The notes under the pieces are model-generated. The model searched no databases. It was not told the DNA's origin and worked only from the letters and a program-made list of their open reading frames with translations. Made by a program: the position numbers and the translations under genes. 64,000 nt of DNA from assembly GCA_032718475.1 (NCBI GenBank), contig JAUCBJ010008708.1, positions 1 to 64,000 of the forward strand, read 5' to 3'. The DNA comes from Nemertoderma westbladi. Taxonomy: Eukaryota > Xenacoelomorpha > Nemertodermatida > Nemertodermatidae. The first letter of the stretch is position 1; the number at the start of each line of letters is the position of its first letter. This document shows positions 1 to 11,189 of the stretch, one piece after another.

Positions 1-698
1 ATTGCATTAATCATATTGTTTGTACTGTTATTTTACCGTCAGTTATTAATTGTACCTATTTGTTGATGGAAATATTGCTCTTTGGATAATACGGATAAAT
101 CACCCAAATTCCCAATTTTCTTGATACACTACAGGTTAGAGAGACCGGCTATACATAACAATTGCGATTTATATTAATGTGGTGTGTATTGAATCCAATG
201 TTATTTAGCAGACCCTACGTGAGTCAATTACTGCTCTCTTTATGTGTGATCAAATATACTGACTGTCGGCAGAATAGTGTGTATGATTGTGATTGGTAAC
301 AAAGTATTTCCTAAAGAATACGCTTTATACTTTAATCATAAGCAGTATCGTTGCGTTTAGTATAAGTCTTAGTTCTGTTTAAATAGATAAAGCGCCACGT
401 CCTAAAGGAACTGTTAATATTTCCCAAAAGCCAATAATATCTGTCAGAGATTAATTATTAACGATCTATCGAATAATACATTAGGTATACACTGCAACCT
501 TACACTGTAATAATACAATTCAAGCATCCGAATTCAGTCTCCCGGGTGTAGATCCATCGGGTGAATGATCGCGCATGGGCTGACTTCGGCTAATGTTTTG
601 CGTATTAGCATAAAATATTGTCGTATGCTAAAGTGGTTTTAATTAACTAGAAGACATATAAATTTTGGCAGGTTAAACTGCTAAAGGTCTTCAAAAGC
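1..698 (+). repeat. Diverged BEL-type LTR, truncated at window edge
   Basis: Reading the plus strand, this stretch matches the sense orientation of the 1192-bp LTRs at 20,492-21,683 and 35,447-36,638, which lie on the minus strand. Shared blocks include the segment around 110-160 (cccaattttcttgatacac) and the end at 650-698 (ggcaggttaaactgctaaag, then a cttcaaaagc terminus). Similarity is patchy in between, so this is an older or sister-subfamily copy. No gag or pol ORF follows on the plus strand, so it is more likely a solo or degenerate LTR than the 5' end of a full element. Its other end lies outside the window. Confidence 0.7.
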
Positions 699-2504
699 GC
701 GAACAGCTACTTTACACCCAAGTATATAAATAGTTATTATTTCAACTTTTGGAAATTTTATATATAATTTTTGATAATATTTATACAACTTTTGCTCGAA
801 AATGGTGCTTAATAGATGGATAAACATCTTCAACCTTTTACAACAATTTCATTTCAAGAGAGGTTCGTTACAGAAGCAGCATTTTCTATACTAAAACTAT
901 AAACAATATCATTATTATAATGTGGGAGGGAGCAGATAATAAAGGAAGGATCTAACGAAAACAATAAACAATCTCATTACCAATTTAGGGAAATGAGCAC
1001 TGAGCATGAGCAGGTTGCATGCGGGCTTGTATAGAGTAGGGCATGTAGAACTGACAGAAGAATCTTCGCGAATTTCGCAAACGTCACAATCGAGGCGATT
1101 TTCTCGAAATGTGCAAAGGTCGGACAATTTTTATTATTATGTATTGGCTGCGCAGACTACAAATATTTTCAATAAAAAAATTGAAAATATTAAACTTTAA
1201 ACTTATTATTTAAGATAAGACATATTATATATTTATAGAAAGGAAACCAAACGTATGTTTAAAAGGTAATTTGGGTGCAAAATATTAGCAATCCAATATG
1301 TGTATGGATAATATATATGGTTTTCAAAGCATTTTGAAGTACAGCATATTTTAATTAAATTAGAGTAATTAGTAAATTTATAGAGGATTTAGCAAATTAT
1401 TATGTGAAATGCACCAAACACAGCACCAAAGGATACATTACTACATAAAATACTATATTTAAAAACGTCCTCAAATAATGTTAGGGTTAATACCGGTCTG
1501 TTAAACTAGAGGCGTCTGATCTAGTGAAGCAAGACGTAGGACACAGTACGAGTCAAGTAAAAGCTTTTTGTTCTGTCTGATAATCAATTAGTGTGAGGGT
1601 AGTCCCGGTGGTGTACGAGAAATTGTCTAGACAAATTCAAACTATGATTATTATGTTGTAATCATCTAATGAATTATAAAAGCTGTTGTGATTATAGAAG
1701 ATAGAGAGCAGTTAGCGAAATGATTATTTTATTCTATCGGATAGAGTAGTCGAGTCTCAGAGAGGAGTCGAGGTGTCAATTGATTAATAATAATAACAGC
1801 AGTTGTCATGAATTCAATACAAAATCGTTTTTATTTTTGTAATAAATAAAACAAGTTGAGATGTTTCAATGTAAACCGCGATTAACAATTTACACTGTTC
1901 AATGTGAACCACGATATGAATTAAGTACAATAATTATATTATTATTATAACAGATTTTTATATTTCAAGCCATAATGTTAGCCTTATGGAGAATTATTAT
2001 GAGGCTGAGTATTCAACCTTATAAGCATACGGCCTCCACATTATTAATGTTGGCACAAAGATTTCAAAATAAACAATTATTATTAGATGAGAACACATTG
2101 CATTCAATAGTAGTCAATACACTGTGTAACTAACAGTAACAGTGTAACTAACGAGTGTAACTGTAAATACGTGCCCAGTTACAAATCTAAGTAGCCAGTA
2201 ACAAATCCAAGCACCCATAATAAGTACAGAATGTCCAGTATCAGAATTCAAATAGTTCGTTCTGTAGAAATCTGAGTGTCAGTTATCTCTTTATTAGCCA
2301 GTACTAATACCCATACAGTACTAATACTGATACTGTATTTTGCACATGTTGACCATTTAAAAATGGGTGCAACTGGATTGATTGTGAACGAAGTTAGTTC
2401 GCAAAAAATTACAATCTGTCATGCAATCTGTTCCTAATACAATAAAAAATTCAATCTGTTCCTAATAATTATTTAAGCAGTTGTACTGTCTAAATCGAGA
2501 GACA
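699..2504. other. AT-rich spacer without recognisable gene
   Basis: No ORF here looks like a protein. Short pieces recall other repeats in the window. Positions 945-1020 and 2570-2660 contain the phrases (ac)caaaacaataaac and gagcaggtta that form the 68-bp unit of the Ginger-like element at 39.3 kb. Positions 1849-1885 (aagttgagatgttt, then aaaccgcgatt) recur at 7,647-7,683. Confidence 0.5.
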
Positions 2505-3151
2505 GGGGGGGGGGGACTCGACGCAAAACCCGCCTTGGCGAATTAATGGGATCCTCGCCTCAATGTTAAATTCTCAATTTAGGGCAAGGAGCAGGTTACA
2601 GTGGCACGTTATTTTAACCAAAACTATATACTAAACACAATAGAACAGGTTACAAGTTTTATTTTTGAGAGTAATCAGCTGTTATTTGCGTCCAATTTCC
2701 CCTGGACAGGGATGAATTTTGATTGCGTCCAGTTCCCCCCCCCCCCCCCCCCCCCCCACTATCTGAATTCGATGTACTGATGTACTGTCTAAATAGAAAT
2801 AATATCTGATACAAAACAACACCCTTTATAAAAAGGCCTATTAATGTTGCCAAAACATAATTCAACCTAAAAGACCATAACTCAACATAATTAGGGAAGC
2901 CGTAAGGGTACACTACAGTCAACTGTACGTACATGTACACTACTGTATAACTAACAAGTCATTCAGATCACCAGCCTTTCCCCAGGAACCTACTGTATGT
3001 AATATAATTCGATTTTATTGAATCCAGGGCATAGCAGTCTAACATAGCGGAGTGCATAGATTTTCCCATAGGATGCATTGGGAAGGGTTTTTCAGCTGAG
3101 ACTGTAATAGCGTGTTAAACCTATTACCACTGGGGGGGGGGGGGGGGGGGG
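2505..3151. repeat. Three G/C homopolymers (11 G, 23 C, 20 G)
   Basis: An 11-base G run lies at 2505-2515, a 23-base C run at 2735-2757 and a 20-base G run at 3132-3151, the last abutting the truncated 3' end of LINE A. The sequence between them is AT-rich and shows no gene. Confidence 0.9.
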
Positions 3152-3179
3152 TGGGGGCGAATCGGCCCCTTCCTTGTTT

Positions 3180-4888
3180 TTAATCTGGTAGATCTGGTAT
3201 GACCTCGTCTTTACTTCGCCAGCAGTGCCCACTGAATCTTAATCTGCGTTCACGGAGGGTGGTTGATACAGGTGGTATTGTACCATAAAGCTCGGCGTTT
3301 GTCATGTGTTGTCTCCAGCTGATGTTTAGGGCTGCCCTTAGTAGTCTTGTGTAGCAACCATCAATTCGTTGTTCAAGTGATTTAGTCAGTGTCCAGGTCT
3401 CACCCCCGTATAAAAATACACTTTCCACTGTGGCTCGAAAGAACTTAGTCTTCAGGTGCCTGGAGAAATCTGATTTCCAGATGGTATCCATTTTTGATAG
3501 AGCTACCCAAGCCTTTGCTTTCCTAACTTCTATGTCCTTTTTGCTACTATCTATCCATGATCCAAGGTACTGGAAGTCATCGACCTTCCTTAGTTGATTA
3601 TTATCAATGGTTGTCAAGTTTCCATCAACATTAAAGGTCATGAATTCGGTCTTGGTAGCATTTATATGCAATCAAACCTCCTTAGCAGCCCTCTCCACTT
3701 TATTTAGTAGAAGATGTGCATCTGCTAGCGTATTAGAGAGCAGGGCGATGTCATCCGCAAAGTTGGTGTCTGTGACTGTAGTTGCCGGATATCTACTACT
3801 TCTGCATTCTTGAAGTGTGAATCCCAGATCTTCACCCTTTGTGGCCGTCCTCATTGCGTAATCCAGCACAATTACAAATAGTAATGGTGCTAATGTGTCA
3901 CCTTGCAGTACGCCAGCCAGGATTGAGAAAAACTCAGTTTCACCATCTGGTGAGAGTACCTGCGCTTCTGTGTCACAATATAACGATCCAATGCCAGCAA
4001 CAATTACTTCTGGTATTCCATAAGCTCTTAGGATTTCAAGACTGGACTGTAATGACTGGACTCGCCACTGTCTAAGTCTACATGTACTTGGTCGAAATCC
4101 GTTTTGGCTCTTACGCAGTAGTTTCTCTATGTGAGGCCTATGTTGCCTCTAGGGATGGAGTCGAATGCCTTCTTGAAGTCCACAAAAGTCATGACTGCGG
4201 GGAGATTCTTCGACTTAATTTCTTCAATCAGTCTCCGTAGTGCAAGTATCTGAGCTATTGTTGATCTACTTGGTCGAAATCCGTTTTGGCTCTTACGCAG
4301 TAGTTTCTCTATGTGAGGCCTAATCCTATATAGAATCATTTTATTGTATATTTTGGCAGCTACCACAAGCAGACAGATCCCACGATAGTTTGTTGGTATG
4401 CCGAGGTCTCCTTTCTTGGGGAGAGGCTTTAGTTGACCTTTAGTCCAAATTGGTGGTGGCTTTTCCCCTTTTAACATCCGGTTGCAAACATTCAATAATG
4501 GTCTATTTAGCACTCCGGTTTTCCATACCTCCACTGGGATTTCATCTAATCCACTCGCTTTATTATTGGACATGCTTTTAATGCTTCATTGGAGTTCGGC
4601 AGGTGTGAAGTCCCTTGTTTCTATAGGTAGTGTCTTGTCATATATTTTCCTTGTAGGGCTGACCTCGATGTTTGGTGGCTGCCCAAGCAAGTTGCTGAAG
4701 TGATTTTTCCACTTCCCAACACATTCTTCAGGACTATCGGCTTTGAGGCGCCCCTTTGCACAACTTTTCCGACCAGATACCTCCTTTACAGTTTGCCAGG
4801 TAAGTCTTGATTGTTGCTGTATGTGAGCAGTTGTAATTGCTTCAGTTTTATCCTGTATGTACTTTTCCTGGCTGATGTTGTAGGCCAA
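3180..4888 (-). pseudogene. LINE A reverse transcriptase, disrupted
   Basis: Pieces of one RT lie in order on the minus strand. The N-terminal part (4,888-4,586) is separated by one in-frame stop from the fingers/palm part (4,573-4,127), which carries NYRGI and motif A (FVDFKKAFDS). Motif B (GVLQGDTLAP) falls near 3,890-3,920 and motif C (FADD) near 3,755. A further in-frame stop at 3,672 precedes the thumb and C-terminal part ending at 3,180. Between motifs A and B, 4,090-4,140 repeats 4,270-4,320 almost exactly, so the frame runs into duplicated sequence instead of motif B. The same rearranged junction is found in the plus-strand copies at 46.9 and 58.6 kb. It cannot encode a working enzyme. 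Confidence 0.85.
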
Positions 4889-5034
4889 TTTAAGATCGTC
4901 CTTTGCTTTCTCAACCTTGTTAATGTTTTCGGTTGTTGGTTGTTCGGTTTTAACTTTGTAGGCTATCTTAAGTAGGCTTTGTAGGCTTCTCTCTTACAAG
5001 TAACCTCAGAGTTTTGCCATGGCACATACTGTTT

Positions 5035-6225
5035 TCATTTAGGTTTCTGGGGGATATGCCTTTTAGCTGATTCCTTGTGGGCTGTTATTATATTCTGGTA
5101 TATTGAATCGGTGGATTGGTCTTCATCCATTGACTGAAGTGCTTCAAAGCGGTTTTGAACTTCTACTGTATAAGCATCCTTTACAGCATTGTCAGTTCTG
5201 AGTTTCTCCCAGTCATAGTTGATTTGCTTGCTTGTCCTGGGTTTGCTGGCTCTCAAACTGAGTCTGATATCTGCAGTCACAATTCTGTGGTCCGAACCAA
5301 TTAGGTTGAACGAGCTGTATGCCTCGCAGTTGATCATGCTATTTCTCAACTTTTTGTTTATAAGGATGTAATCCAGTTGTGCTTTGGTTCCATTAGGGTA
5401 TTGAAAGGTCCATAGCTTCCCCTTACTCATTTCGAATGTGTTGTTTGTTGGTATCGATTCACATTCTTCCATTAGGTCTAAAAGTAAGTACCCATTTCTG
5501 TTAGAACTGGTGGTATAGGTATGACCCTTGATGTCTTCTGGGCCAATTTGCGCATTCAGGTCACCAGCAATGACTTTAACATTGTGTTTCGGGATGTCCT
5601 TAATAAGTCCAGTCAGTTCTTCATAAAACTTGACTGCTTGTTCTGGCTCTGATGCATTGGTTGGACTGTAGCAACATATAACTATTGTCTTGGGATTCCC
5701 ATCAAATGTTGCAATCATAACCCTGGAATTTATATATTCGATGTTGTTTAGGGTCTTAAGTGCAAATGGGCTTAGCAGAATTCCTACTCCACCAATTGAT
5801 GCATTGGCCGAGTTTCTTATTGCTGAGCTTGTTACTAAGGTCCATCCATTTCCAATGTCATTGTACTTCATGGCAGTGTCTTCATGACAAACCCGATGTT
5901 CTTGGATGCAGATGATGTCGATGTTATATTCCATTGCCAGAGCAACCATGTCACCCTGTTTACTCTGTGCTTTCAGCGTGCGTGCGTTCATTGTAGCAAT
6001 CTTTAATGTCTTTTTACATTTCAACAGGTTGGTTCTTCTTTCTTCTCTGTCTTCTGTTCCAGTAGCCAATATATCGACCCCAGCCTGGTGTACCACTGAG
6101 GGACGCGGTCCTTGTTGACCCGGGCGACGACCGAGCCGGTATTTCTCCTGGAGGGTTCTCATGATCATATCTTTCAGTTGCGGGAGTAAACCGCTTGTGG
6201 TCGCAACTCCTACAAGCGTTTTCAC
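5035..6225 (-). CDS. LINE A apurinic/apyrimidinic-type endonuclease domain (396 aa)
   Basis: This part of the LINE A polyprotein would nick target DNA to prime reverse transcription. The first 75 residues are poorly conserved. The exonuclease/endonuclease/phosphatase fold runs from about residue 76 to 325. Visible catalytic signatures are NARTL (80-84), IQEHR with E109, GDLNA (221-225) and the terminal SDHR (D312, H313). After the EN comes a basic linker leading towards the RT. The frame ends at 5,035, about 150 bases before the next open piece of the polyprotein, so EN and RT are no longer joined. The first in-frame ATG was taken; the true start of the element's ORF2 may differ. It is a mobile-element remnant, not a host DNA-repair enzyme. 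Confidence 0.8.
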   Translation of the reverse strand: MKTLVGVATTSGLLPQLKDMIMRTLQEKYRLGRRPGQQGPRPSVVHQAGVDILATGTEDREERRTNLLKCKKTLKIATMNARTLKAQSKQGDMVALAMEYNIDIICIQEHRVCHEDTAMKYNDIGNGWTLVTSSAIRNSANASIGGVGILLSPFALKTLNNIEYINSRVMIATFDGNPKTIVICCYSPTNASEPEQAVKFYEELTGLIKDIPKHNVKVIAGDLNAQIGPEDIKGHTYTTSSNRNGYLLLDLMEECESIPTNNTFEMSKGKLWTFQYPNGTKAQLDYILINKKLRNSMINCEAYSSFNLIGSDHRIVTADIRLSLRASKPRTSKQINYDWEKLRTDNAVKDAYTVEVQNRFEALQSMDEDQSTDSIYQNIITAHKESAKRHIPQKPK

Positions 6226-6746
6226 AGTAGTTCGCCGTTGGTTGATTACCTACCGCCGACCTTGTCAGCATGTCTAGCCATTATTGGTTGATTACCTTCC
6301 ACCTATCCATGGCCTACAGCCCTGCTGCCGACTGTAGGGGTCCATTTGTTACACCCTGAACCAAGTGTGCCTCCTGGGTTAGGTTACCTAACACTAGTAG
6401 AGGAGCATCCAGTATAGACAGGGCGGGGCTTGTATCATCTCTAATGCAGATGCGTATCAAGCCTATGGTGCCCTAGGCGCTATAGCCCTCAATTACTTAT
6501 TTAGTTGACGTTACGAGAATTAGTCAAATTTAATTGCGCATCTTTTGCAAAAAAAGGAGTTGCAATTAGATTTCACCTTTTCGTTGTGGGTGCCACCTCA
6601 AAATTTGGTCTCCAGGAGAATTTTTTTTTAAATTTTCGAATTTTACTAGGTCATTTGTGAGTTAGTAATTCTTTATGTTGGGGCTTTTTTTATTGATTCT
6701 GATTTGTATGGAGCACTCCACTACTCTGTATATGTATGTAAGGGAA

Positions 6747-7040
6747 GTGGTACATCATTTTTGGTACACTAAAATTAGGGCGTGGCACTTCAAATTTTCA
6801 AAATTACAATATTCGTTAAATACTCCGAGGCATTTTTGTGGGTTTTCTGGCCCGCTTAATAGATTGAAAGTAATATAGAAGACTCAATTCTTAGTGGTAC
6901 ATCATTTTTGGTGCACCAAAATTACGGCGTGGCAAGTGGCTTATACTTCAAATTTTCAAAATTACGATATTCAGAAAATACCACAAGGTTTTCATTTCAA
7001 CCCATTTTTAAAAGTTATCAGGACCGCTGAATCGATTGAA
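6747..7040 (+). repeat. Two-unit tandem repeat, about 147-bp period
   Basis: Units begin at 6,747 and 6,894, each with gtggtacatcatttttggt followed by an aaaattaggg/acggcgtggc segment and cttcaaattttcaaaatta. Divergence is substantial. The second unit runs into an (AT)n tract at about 7,050-7,069. No coding potential is seen. Confidence 0.65.
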
Positions 7041-7069
7041 ACTAATATAATATATATATATATATATAT

Positions 7070-7521
7070 TCACTCCAAGATTATGCACTGGCTGCTCCTC
7101 ACGGCGAAATCAATGTCCTTCAAATCGGAGGCGAATTTGTTCTAGTGTCAAGCTTGGGGGAACCAATGAGACACCTCCAATGTGATACAGTGTCTGGTTG
7201 GAGATGTGTGCATTGTACTAGACACAATGAACCCGTCGTAGCATTCTGTGAATGTGCCATCCAGGAATATGGCGTCCTCAGCAGTTAGAGCCCAGCATGG
7301 ACTACCATAGAGGAGTACTGAAACTACTGCTGCTCTAAATAATTGAACCTTAAGTTTCTGATTAATTCTCAGTGACATCCAAATCCTGGAAAGCCTATTC
7401 AAGGCTGCCCAGCCCATGCCTTTACCTTGCGTTTTCGAAGGTCCTCACCTGACTTCCGGAACCATGATCCCAGGTAACAGAAGTCGTCCACATGCTCAAG
7501 CATACCATCCTTTGAGCTTTG
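7070..7521 (-). pseudogene. LINE B fragment (RT C-terminal region)
   Basis: This is homologous to the thumb/C-terminal part of the intact LINE B ORF at 42.6-45.5 kb. Nucleotide phrases such as gattatgcactggctg, ctagtgtcaagcttggggga and aagtcgtccacatgctcaag match 42,810-43,255. An 89-codon piece (7,148-7,417) retains the NRLSR and SVLLYGSPCWALTAED signature before indels shift the frame. The fragment stops abruptly at 7,521, where the full copy continues. It is an internal fragment lacking a 3' tail, bounded on the left by an (AT)n microsatellite. Confidence 0.85.
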
Positions 7522-8461
7522 TTAGTTGGCCCTTCCTATTGAATGCACTACCAGGCCACCCCTATACATTTTTTTCATGAGTGCCACCTGGTGTTTTTAA
7601 CATTGCGCCGATGGCAACTTTCGTCTTTTGGGGGTATTTTTCGAAATGAAACAAGTTGAGATGTTTTAATTTAAACCGCGATTTCACAAGTACCTATAGA
7701 AATCTATTTTCATGGTCCATGCAAAATTTCATCAAAATCGTTTTTGCTCTCGGTCAGTAGCCAGTAGTCAGTAGCTAGTAGCTTTTTTTTCTTACAGTAA
7801 TCAAGTCTAACGACTTGCTAAATAGAAACACACAAAAACCGGCAACATGCAACTCAAGCAAACAGTGAAACCCACCAGCCAGCAAAACATGCAAAACAGT
7901 GCACTCCTAGTCTGCAATAGACCATGCAGTTGGAATGCAACATCGCGAACAGTTGATTAGGTTGGAAATAAAAAATGGTACAAAAAATCCTTCAAAGTGG
8001 CAGGAAGTTGAAAGTGAGACACCTGTAGGAAAACATTTGTACATCACAAAATGCAGCCCACTGGCTTAATTTCTTGCCCTGCACCAAGTTGTTAATATTA
8101 TTTCATTATCATATATTTCACTTATAGTGCAGCCATTACAAACAACTTATACGATGAACCATATTCTATTTGAACCTTTTTGGTTGGTTCCAAGAACACC
8201 TCACTACATAGCATCCTGGTATATGTACCAATCAACCCATCAAGGGACCTTCAGCTGTTGATCTCCGATGTTGATGAACTTCCATAGAAAGTTAAACTAT
8301 TATTTATTTATTGCCAATGAGGAAATTCATTAACTAAATGCTGACATTTATAATTAAAAAAGTAGGAAATTATTTTCAGTCAGGCCTGCACAATTTGATG
8401 AGAAAATTATTAGTTATTCATTGGCTGAGTAGAGTTTTCATAAATGTATTAATTATCTTGA
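7522..8461. other. Spacer; 3' flank of the transporter gene
   Basis: Mostly AT-rich with no gene. On the minus strand an AATAAATAAATAA stretch at about 8,297-8,310 lies roughly 150 bases beyond the transporter stop codon and is a plausible polyadenylation signal. Positions 7,647-7,683 repeat a short segment also present at 1,849-1,885. Confidence 0.5.
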
Positions 8462-9814
8462 TTAGATTGTGACCCATTTGTTGATTGAATACAATTCCTT
8501 AAACCAATTGATCAGACATACAATCATGGTGAAAATACAAAGCAAGGCAAAGAAGCTGGTAGTCCAAGCAAAACCCCAGTAGTGGGATAATGCTCCTCCG
8601 ATAAATGAGCCCAAACATTCCCCTATTGAATATGTGCTCATGAAGAATCCTGTCAGGAGTGATGATGTGGCAAAATCATCTGGCATTCCGTGGCTTTTTG
8701 ACACCTGATTTAGAGCCGGTAGAATTGGAATCAAAGTGGAAATATTTCCGAGACCAAGAAATGATAAGCAAATAACAGTGACGTAATAATGATCAGGTAC
8801 ATTGAGGAATGGTGATGGTCCTAAAAATAAAAGAGAAATTGCCAGAATTCCCTGGCCAAATACCATAAAGAGTGATGCAGAAATTGACTCATTGCAGAAA
8901 TGCCCAATTATAGGAGAAAAGAAAGTGTATACAGCTGATAACCCCATCAGAGGAAGGCCTATCTCCTGTGGATTAAGATTATAGGTGGCCTGCAAATGGG
9001 GTGTTATCATCGCCAATATTCCACTGACTACTAGCGGACTCACACAGCAACACAATCCGATCGCATGTACTGAAGGAATTCGAAGCAAAGTAAACAGATT
9101 GCCAGATTCATGTGAATGAACCACCAAATTGTTAGGGACCAGCCAGTAATGCAGTGGTACAGATATGATTGTCAATGAGCCCATGGATATTAGAGGTAGA
9201 CTGAACCCACCAACATCGTACAACCAACCAGAGATTGTATCTCCAAGCATAGATCCTAAACCAGTAGCAAACTCTGTAATACCAATAGCCAAAGCACTGT
9301 GATCTTTAAATGTTTCCCCTCCCATTATTGCGAAACTTGAAGTAACTGCTGTGCATAATCCCAGACCAATAAAAGCTCGGAATAAAATAGCCAATGATAA
9401 AAAGGTATCATGACATAAAACAAAGTCCAGACAGCCCATAAACATTGTGGAGAGACCCATTGCAGCTATGCCGAATAGGTAGAAATTTCGAGGGTCGCTT
9501 TTTGTTAAGACTTTGGCAAACATCGGTGACACTATGATTACAATTAGTGAATGTGTTGCAAACACGAGACCAACTTCTGGCAAAGTTATATTCCGTTTAA
9601 TTAGTTCCTGCCTGCTTGCGAAGAAAGTTATCATTGAGTCGACACACATGAAAAGGAGAAGATTGCTGCTGGAAAATGAAAATAACATTCCAATTTGTTT
9701 CGAACTAAATCCAGTCTGATTACTTGATGTTTGACCTCTTAGTACTTTATTTGTGCCAGAACCAGGACCACCATCAATGTTTGCAAATACATCTTGTAAG
9801 TACACTTTAGACAT
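8462..9814 (-). CDS. MFS transporter, SLC18B1-like, intronless
   Basis: This 450-residue single-exon ORF encodes a polytopic membrane protein of the major facilitator superfamily. The hydrophobic profile fits twelve helices: six in residues of about 40-235, a polar loop (HSHESGN region, about 230-240), then six more to about 435. Helix 1-3 layout, the RAFIGLG segment near residue 142, the FATGLGSMLGDTISGWLYDVGG stretch (given here by name of its position, about 180-202) and overall length match the SLC18B1 / vesicular-amine-transporter group; the human family member is about 456 residues and is reported to move polyamines into vesicles. The start is the first ATG, in a modest context, and the protein looks complete at both ends. 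Absence of introns could mean a retrocopy or a naturally single-exon gene. It is flanked by TE fragments on both sides. Substrate is inferred from family only. Confidence 0.8.
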   Translation of the reverse strand: MSKVYLQDVFANIDGGPGSGTNKVLRGQTSSNQTGFSSKQIGMLFSFSSSNLLLFMCVDSMITFFASRQELIKRNITLPEVGLVFATHSLIVIIVSPMFAKVLTKSDPRNFYLFGIAAMGLSTMFMGCLDFVLCHDTFLSLAILFRAFIGLGLCTAVTSSFAIMGGETFKDHSALAIGITEFATGLGSMLGDTISGWLYDVGGFSLPLISMGSLTIISVPLHYWLVPNNLVVHSHESGNLFTLLRIPSVHAIGLCCCVSPLVVSGILAMITPHLQATYNLNPQEIGLPLMGLSAVYTFFSPIIGHFCNESISASLFMVFGQGILAISLLFLGPSPFLNVPDHYYVTVICLSFLGLGNISTLIPILPALNQVSKSHGMPDDFATSSLLTGFFMSTYSIGECLGSFIGGALSHYWGFAWTTSFFALLCIFTMIVCLINWFKELYSINKWVTI

Positions 9815-10242
9815 TGGGAATCATTAAGAATAATATAAATAACAAAATATTGTAATATATAATATAAATAATTATAGAACGGTCTACAATATACTAAATT
9901 ATAATGTTTTCAGTGAGAGCATGAACCCATTATTGAACCATTTGTCATTGTTGATGTCAACTTTGTTATCTTAGATATTATCATTTAAAAATTCAACAAT
10001 ATTACATTGTTTGAAACCCTCATACATCTTAACAGTACAACTAAGGTCTAGGACTGTTTTGCCATTTTCGATGAAATTGCCACTTGCAAGGCTTGTCCAT
10101 TGATATTGATATCAATTGAATGAACCGTTAAGTACTGGTATTAATCTAGCCTATATTGTACCCTACCCGTTATTGAACGGAACTGAAACAGTGTTAAAAT
10201 AAATATTTGAATTAGGCCTACTACGTAGCTATCTATTACGTG
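9815..10242. other. Upstream spacer of the transporter gene
   Basis: This AT-rich region lies 5' of the minus-strand transporter and ends at the Ginger-like element. No promoter element can be singled out with confidence and no ORF is supported. Confidence 0.4.
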
Positions 10243-10246
10243 CCGG

Positions 10247-11189
10247 TGTAACAGTGGATTCTGTCCCCCCCGCGGATATGGTCTGGGGGGACTGAATCCG
10301 TTAGCGGATTCTGTCCCCCCTCCGCAGATTGAGTCCCCCCCTTAAATTATAATTTTACAGTACAGTCAGACAGTGCTGAGTGCAGCAGTACTGGTACTGA
10401 CATAGCAGCTTAGCTTATGCATTAAATTATCGGTCAGACCTGTAGACGATTTAAACTGCAGTACCAGTAGCTACTGCGTTAAATTAAATTACCACATCTG
10501 TATAGGCCTATACTGATATAGTCGCCTACTACAGTACAGAAGGCTATTATGGCCAACTTCGATGAGACGCAGCTTTATCAAGCCGTCTATAATTATATTT
10601 CGGGAGATGACACATATCCAATCAATTCAACAAAGTTGCAGAATAGAACTATATGCAGGAAAGCGGCTAATTTCAACATTATAGATTCATTACGGATGAG
10701 GGATAATTACAGGATGAGAGGGAAGATATTTTACTATCCCTATTACAGTAATAATCATACTGTAGTTCGATTTGTCTTGTCAGGTGTCATTGGTTGGGTT
10801 TGTCATTGGTCAGTTGGTGTCATTTGGTGGGCAGGATATATTTTCTAACAATAAAAAGGCTAAAACAATATAACCTCATTACAATAAATTGGGGATGAGC
10901 AGGTTACGCAGACAAGGTTTTCTAACCAGAACAATAAACGATACATACTGAATAACCGGACTGCCAGTACAGTACTGTATCATTGACAATAAGGAAGGGA
11001 ACGGAGCAGTCTGGCAGTGTATTTTGAATTTAGTGCAATGACATTGAGGGGACCAAATCCGCGAACGAGGACACAATCCACAAGCAGATTTGGTCCTAGG
11101 GAGTCCAAATCTGCTAGCGGATTGGGTCCGAGGGGACTAAATCCGGTCCGAGGGGACTGATTCTTCAGGGGACTGAATCCGCTGTAACA
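10247..11189 (+). mobile_element. Ginger1-like DNA transposon remnant (CCGG target)
   Basis: Termini are inverted: the left end tgtaacagtggattctgtcc pairs with the reverse complement of the right end (tgttacagcggattcagtcc). The ends fit the TGTNR...YNACA rule of Ginger elements. Flanking 4-mers are CCGG (10,243-10,246) and CTGG (11,190-11,193), a one-mismatch copy of the CCGG target duplication known for Ginger1. The subterminal regions are G/C-rich imperfect palindromes (ggattctgtcccccc / ggggggactgaatcc). The interior holds the start of an integrase-like ORF (10,549) and a 3' part homologous to 39,718-40,271. At 943 bp it is far too short to be autonomous. Confidence 0.65.
10549..10848 (+). 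pseudogene. Integrase N-terminal fragment of Ginger/Gypsy type
   Basis: A 99-codon ORF whose first 50 residues (ELYQAVY-like start, then DTYPINSTKLQNRTICRKAA) have the look of the region before the zinc finger in Gypsy-type integrases and Ginger1 transposases, also present in the domesticated KRBA2-like proteins: an YP motif, then S-T-K...R.I.RKA..F. Similarity ends near residue 52, where the reading frame continues into unrelated element sequence and stops. No HHCC zinc finger or DDE core follows. Its position inside an element with Ginger1-like termini supports the assignment. The call rests on motif recognition, not alignment. Confidence 0.5.

Larger units (their letters stand above)
3152..6500 (-). 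mobile_element. LINE A: decayed APE-endonuclease non-LTR retrotransposon
   Basis: A non-LTR retrotransposon on the minus strand: probable 5' leader at about 6,272-6,500, endonuclease ORF at 5,035-6,225, RT pieces at 3,180-4,888. The order EN then RT and the motifs QEHR, GDLN, SDHR, QGDT and FADD are those of APE-type LINEs. The C-terminal style (YLGSWI, LYG-ETWTL) resembles RTE-like families in invertebrates, though the clade is not certain. The 3' end is missing: coding stops near 3,180, just before a G homopolymer, whereas the copies at 46.6 and 58.4 kb extend further to a (TAG)n tail. Stops, a deletion between RT motifs A and B and a roughly 50-bp internal duplication show it is dead. Confidence 0.85.
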
